The position numbers and the translations under genes are program-made. From Gammaproteobacteria bacterium (GTDB lineage Bacteria; Pseudomonadota; Gammaproteobacteria; UBA5861), in NCBI GenBank assembly GCA_022360445.1, contig JAKSCV010000020.1, positions 1-64,000 on the forward strand: a stretch of 64,000 bases of DNA, in the 5' to 3' direction. Under the pieces are notes generated by a model. The model made no database searches and was not told the DNA's origin. It worked only from the letters and a program-made list of their open reading frames with translations. Within the stretch, counting starts at the first letter, position 1, and each line of letters starts with the position of its first letter. Positions 61,048-64,000 of this stretch are shown here, piece by piece.

Positions 61048-62274
61048 TTATCCGGTGGGGACAGTGACAGACTGGGCAGGCTCGATCGATCCGAATTTGC
61101 GCTCATAATATTCGCGCATGCCCGGCTCGATCTGAATCTTGTTCAGATCACCTTTGGCCCAGTCCAGGACACGATGATCCATCATCGACCGGAACCAGGA
61201 CGGCACCATCGCAGCAAAAAACATCCCCGGGTAGCCCGTGGGGAGCGCCGGCAGGTCCTTGAAGTCCCGCAGGGATTGATAGGACCGCGTCGGGTGCGCG
61301 TGGTGGTCCGAGTGCCGCTGCAGGTGGAACAGGATCAGGTTGGACATGATATGGTTCGAGTTCCACGAATGGTGCGGCTTCTGATGTTCATACTTGCCGT
61401 TGGGCAGTTTTTCACGCAGCAGGCCATAGTGTTCGATGTAATTGGCCGACGTAAGCTGCCACCATCCGTACGCCATTTGAATCGGCAAGAAGACAAGCAT
61501 GATGGGCCCGAAGAACGCCAACAGCCCGGCGTAAAGTACGACGGTAATGATAAGCGGCTGAAGAATCTCATTGTCTAGGCTCCAGACGTTTTTGCCGCCC
61601 CGCTCAAGACGAACCGCTTCGAGTTCCCAGGCACGTTTGAAAGCCCCGGGAATTTCGCGCGTTGAGAAGGAATAGATGTTTTCGCCCATACGCGAGGTCG
61701 CCGGATCTTCCGGTGTCGCCACGTCGCGGTGATGCCCTTTGTTATGCTCAATGAAGAAGTGACCATAGCCCACAACGGCCAGCACCAGTTTGGCCATCCA
61801 GCGGTCAAAGGTTTCTTTTTTGTGTCCCAGTTCATGCCCGGTATTCAGCGCCAGACCATTGACAATACCCATCGACAGTGCGAAGACGATGAATTCGAAC
61901 ACATTAATCGGCTGGGTCGCGACCCACCAGCAAGCCCCGATCATGGCTGCGTAATGCATGGGCACGGTCAGATAGGTGAGCACGCGATAGTAGCGGTCTT
62001 TTTCAAGGTCAGGCACGGCCGATTCGGGAGGGTTCGAAAAGTCCTCGCCGAACATCGCATCCAGCAATGGTATAGCCAGATACCACAGAATCAGGACCGT
62101 TCCGTACCAGAGACTCCAACCAGTGGCCGATACCAGATACAGTCCGATCAGCGGCGTTAACGGCCAGAATACGGACAACATCCAAAAATATCGCTTCTTA
62201 TCAACATATGCTTCAACAGTTCCGGCTTCGGCCGTACCCATTTCATTCATATTATCAAGTGCTTCTGATTTCAT
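61048..62274 (-). CDS. alkB: AlkB alkane 1-monooxygenase
   Basis: A 408-residue integral-membrane non-haem di-iron hydroxylase converting medium-chain n-alkanes to 1-alkanols with electrons from rubredoxin. The histidine boxes are complete: NTGHELGHKK, EHNKGHHRDVATPEDPATSR, NYIEHYGLLRE and LQRHSDHHAHPTRSYQ. Six hydrophobic helices fit the family. GGGAGGAG lies seven bases before the ATG. It resembles Alcanivorax AlkB1 and GPo1 AlkB by motif and length. First gene of the operon, divergent from alkS. Confidence 0.95.
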   Translation of the reverse strand: MKSEALDNMNEMGTAEAGTVEAYVDKKRYFWMLSVFWPLTPLIGLYLVSATGWSLWYGTVLILWYLAIPLLDAMFGEDFSNPPESAVPDLEKDRYYRVLTYLTVPMHYAAMIGACWWVATQPINVFEFIVFALSMGIVNGLALNTGHELGHKKETFDRWMAKLVLAVVGYGHFFIEHNKGHHRDVATPEDPATSRMGENIYSFSTREIPGAFKRAWELEAVRLERGGKNVWSLDNEILQPLIITVVLYAGLLAFFGPIMLVFLPIQMAYGWWQLTSANYIEHYGLLREKLPNGKYEHQKPHHSWNSNHIMSNLILFHLQRHSDHHAHPTRSYQSLRDFKDLPALPTGYPGMFFAAMVPSWFRSMMDHRVLDWAKGDLNKIQIEPGMREYYERKFGSIEPAQSVTVPTG

Positions 62275-62399
62275 AGGTTTGCTCCTCCCTTAATGCCATT
62301 GTCACGCCTGGCGGCGATCAGAAGATCATGCGTTTCGCATTGCTTCTTACGGCTACCCGACACTAGGACGCACATTACTTCTCAACCGCGGCACGGAAC

Positions 62400-62419
62400 A
62401 ACTACACGTTCGTGTAGTT
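62400..62419. promoter_or_regulatory. Perfect 20-bp palindrome between alkB and alkS
   Basis: AACTACACG-TT-CGTGTAGTT, nine-base arms with a two-base centre, lies 126 bases before the alkB start and 86 before alkS. It overlaps the triple direct repeat by four bases. A dimeric regulator site is likely; the AT-rich edges also resemble AlkS-linked operators in position, though I cannot compare sequences. Confidence 0.55.
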
Positions 62420-62454
62420 TTGGGTGTTAAGTTTTGTGTGCTAGTTTTGTGTGC
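62416..62454 (+). promoter_or_regulatory. Triple direct repeat (iterons) upstream of alkS
   Basis: AGTTTTGGGTGT (62416), AGTTTTGTGTGC (62430) and AGTTTTGTGTGC (62443): two exact and one near copy, 14 and 13 bases apart. MalT-family regulators bind several directly repeated boxes, and the divergent gene encodes one, so these are candidate AlkS boxes controlling alkB and/or alkS. Confidence 0.55.
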
Positions 62455-62505
62455 CATAGGTACTTTGCTGAGACGCCAACGATGCATCACTTCGGGGAGG
62501 GAGGG

Positions 62506-64000
62506 ATGATCACAATTCCCAGCGTTACCCCTGACAACGTTGCCGATTTTCTGGGGCGGATGAATGTCCGTCGCAAAAGGTTGACTCAGGGCTGCCTGAG
62601 ACGTGAGAGGCTGGGCTTTACTGGACACCTCGACGCGAAATGCCTTCTTTACAAGGCGCCCCGAGGCTTTGGTAAGTCGGTGCAGATCGCCTTGTGCGCT
62701 CAAACGGCGGCCGACCAGGGTGACGGCTGCGTCTATCTGGACCTGTCGTCCTTCTGGCAAGAAAGTGTCTGTGAGGCTGATTTCATTGCAAACGCGATTG
62801 TCGCGGTGCTTTCGCCATCGGATCTTTCCGGCACGAACACGAGGAGCTGTCCAGAGATCATTGCGCTGCGCGTTCTGCGCGCCTGCGAAAGACCTGTCGT
62901 GCTTTGTTTGGACGGTGTTACTGGCTCGGCCACGACCCTGAGGTTTCTAAAAACGATCACCCTGGAGACGCCGAAGTCTGTTCGACTGGTAGTGAGCGAG
63001 CGCCGGCCCGGCTCGTTGGTTATCCTGTCGGTTCTTTCGGATGTCGTGACAATCGGCCCGGAAGAACTGAGTTTTACTCTCGACGAGACCCGGTCAGCGC
63101 TTTCACTGGAAGCCGACCGGGCAAAGAAGATATTTACCATGGCGGGCGGCTGGCCCCTCCTTTGCGCACTGGCAGGAAAATCCAATGCATCTGGCGACGC
63201 CATCGTTCATCTACCAGAGATTCAAGCCTATTTCGAAAACGATGTACTGGCACAGCTGTCACAACCGCTCCGAACTTGCCTGATCAACGCCAGCTGGCTG
63301 GAAGAAATCACCGCAGAGGCTTGCGACTATGCGTTCAAGACCGACGAATCAGGCCGCAAGCTGGCGGAACTGGTATCTCATCACAGCCTTTTGACTGCTA
63401 GCGTCGACAGGCTAAACTGCTTTGAAATCAACCGCACACTTCGCGCCTATCTGCGCAATCGCTTCATCGAGATCAACGGATCGCGTCGATCGTATTTTCT
63501 GAAACGTATTGCACTCTGGCATTGGCGAAGAAAGGAGTATCGTCAGGTCGTTAATGTTGCTCTGCGGGCTCGGGATCACAATTGGGCGCAACCGTTTACC
63601 GATCAGGCTCTGCTGGACCTTGCCCTGAGGCAAGGAGAGGTTGAGGCTCTGACAATCTGGTTTACCGGGATCCCACGGGCCAAGTTATTTCAGATGCCAT
63701 CCCTAGCCGCCGGATATGCCTGGGTGCTTTTCTTCAGCCAACGCGCCAGTGAAGCACATGATATTCTGGATAATCTGGCGAGCTACCGAGGGGCCGCCAC
63801 AACGGGCCAGGAAGATCCAAACGGATGGGCTGAATTGGTCCGAGCCATTGGTCTTGGCACACATGACGAAATGAAGGCAGCCGACGAGAGTTGCGCGGTC
63901 TGGGTCGAAACCTATGGCATGGCCAACCCGGTTGGTAGCGCCGCCGCGCAAACGTGCAGAGCGTTCATTGCCGCCTCTGATAGGCGGTTTTCTGTCCTTT
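62506..64000 (+). CDS. alkS: AlkS-type MalT/LuxR-family regulator, 3' end outside the window
   Basis: An open frame of 498 codons running off the window end. It starts at the ATG at 62506, with GGGGAGG five bases upstream (an in-frame ATG at 62482 is possible). The N-terminal KAPRGFGKSVQIALCA is a Walker A (residues about 50-60), followed by VYLDLSSFWQ and CLDGV (Walker B-like), the STAND ATPase layout of MalT/AlkS. The LuxR-type HTH should lie beyond the window. AlkS binds alkanes and activates alkB; the divergent position supports the name. Confidence 0.82.
   Translation, partial: MITIPSVTPDNVADFLGRMNVRRKRLTQGCLRRERLGFTGHLDAKCLLYKAPRGFGKSVQIALCAQTAADQGDGCVYLDLSSFWQESVCEADFIANAIVAVLSPSDLSGTNTRSCPEIIALRVLRACERPVVLCLDGVTGSATTLRFLKTITLETPKSVRLVVSERRPGSLVILSVLSDVVTIGPEELSFTLDETRSALSLEADRAKKIFTMAGGWPLLCALAGKSNASGDAIVHLPEIQAYFENDVLAQLSQPLRTCLINASWLEEITAEACDYAFKTDESGRKLAELVSHHSLLTASVDRLNCFEINRTLRAYLRNRFIEINGSRRSYFLKRIALWHWRRKEYRQVVNVALRARDHNWAQPFTDQALLDLALRQGEVEALTIWFTGIPRAKLFQMPSLAAGYAWVLFFSQRASEAHDILDNLASYRGAATTGQEDPNGWAELVRAIGLGTHDEMKAADESCAVWVETYGMANPVGSAAAQTCRAFIAASDRRFSVL

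Noticed and set aside
1-64000. tRNA, rRNA, CRISPR arrays, prophage structural genes
   Set aside because: None seen on reading both strands; tRNA and small RNA detection by eye is weak, so tRNAscan and Rfam runs would be needed to exclude them.

Overview
The window looks like the chromosome of a marine, lipid- and hydrocarbon-using gammaproteobacterium. It carries a DUF3135 gene, TonB/ExbBD-type envelope genes, CoA-ester metabolism and a GPo1/Alcanivorax-style alk cluster. No rRNA or tRNA was seen, so placement below class is inference.

Layout. (1) 0.1-10.6 kb: a CaiB-type CoA-transferase and a crotonase face away from a complete branched-chain-amino-acid-type ABC importer (two ATPases, binding protein, two permeases). 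Two AMP-forming acyl-CoA ligases run towards the importer. Together they suggest uptake, CoA activation and side-chain processing of a carboxylate. (2) 10.7-12.5 kb: a DUF3135 protein and a flavoprotein. (3) 12.75-30.25 kb: one long minus-strand locus, the most unusual part of the window. It reads ApbE flavin transferase, a tri-haem propeller lipoprotein related to the hydrazine-synthase alpha family, a CX4CH lipoprotein, two outer-membrane barrels (one with an SH3 domain), a TlpA thioredoxin, DUF4266, DUF3570, an exported coiled-coil protein, three TPR proteins, a small exported protein, ExbB/TolQ, two ExbD/TolR, an AgmX/PglI-type TonB-like protein and a GspC-like PDZ protein. I read it as a proton-driven trans-envelope machine of the Agl/Glt kind joined to an extracytoplasmic redox module. 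(4) 30.4-36.0 kb: a second CaiB gene; cofC and a fused cofG/cofH (fbiC) for deazaflavin/F420 synthesis; a DUF3179 protein.

(5) About 36.1-50.05 kb: an integron cassette array without an integrase. Most small genes lie on the minus strand and several are separated by attC-like sites (plus-strand TAACGC...TTGTTA). Cargo includes a DUF697 protein, a HupE/UreJ pair, a PAF-acetylhydrolase-like lipase, ccdAB, a LysE exporter, two GFA-fold proteins, an ABM-domain protein, an AraC regulator, Tag glycosylase, a VOC protein, a TIR-domain protein, an SDR, YbjQ, a PNPOx-fold protein and a methyltransferase. Many are frameshifted or truncated. An IS3-family remnant sits inside, and a MITE-like element lies just beyond the high-coordinate end.

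(6) 50.6-53.4 kb: a ViaA-like vWA protein, a PagL-like lipid A deacylase and an ArsN2-like acetyltransferase. (7) 53.6-64 kb: an AT-rich GMC oxidoreductase, then an alkane operon on the minus strand (alkB, two-domain rubredoxin alkG, aldehyde dehydrogenase alkH, alcohol dehydrogenase alkJ, an unannotated 50-residue Cys-rich ORF, acyl-CoA synthetase alkK). The divergent MalT-type regulator alkS runs off the window end. The alkB-alkS gap holds a perfect palindrome and a triple direct repeat.
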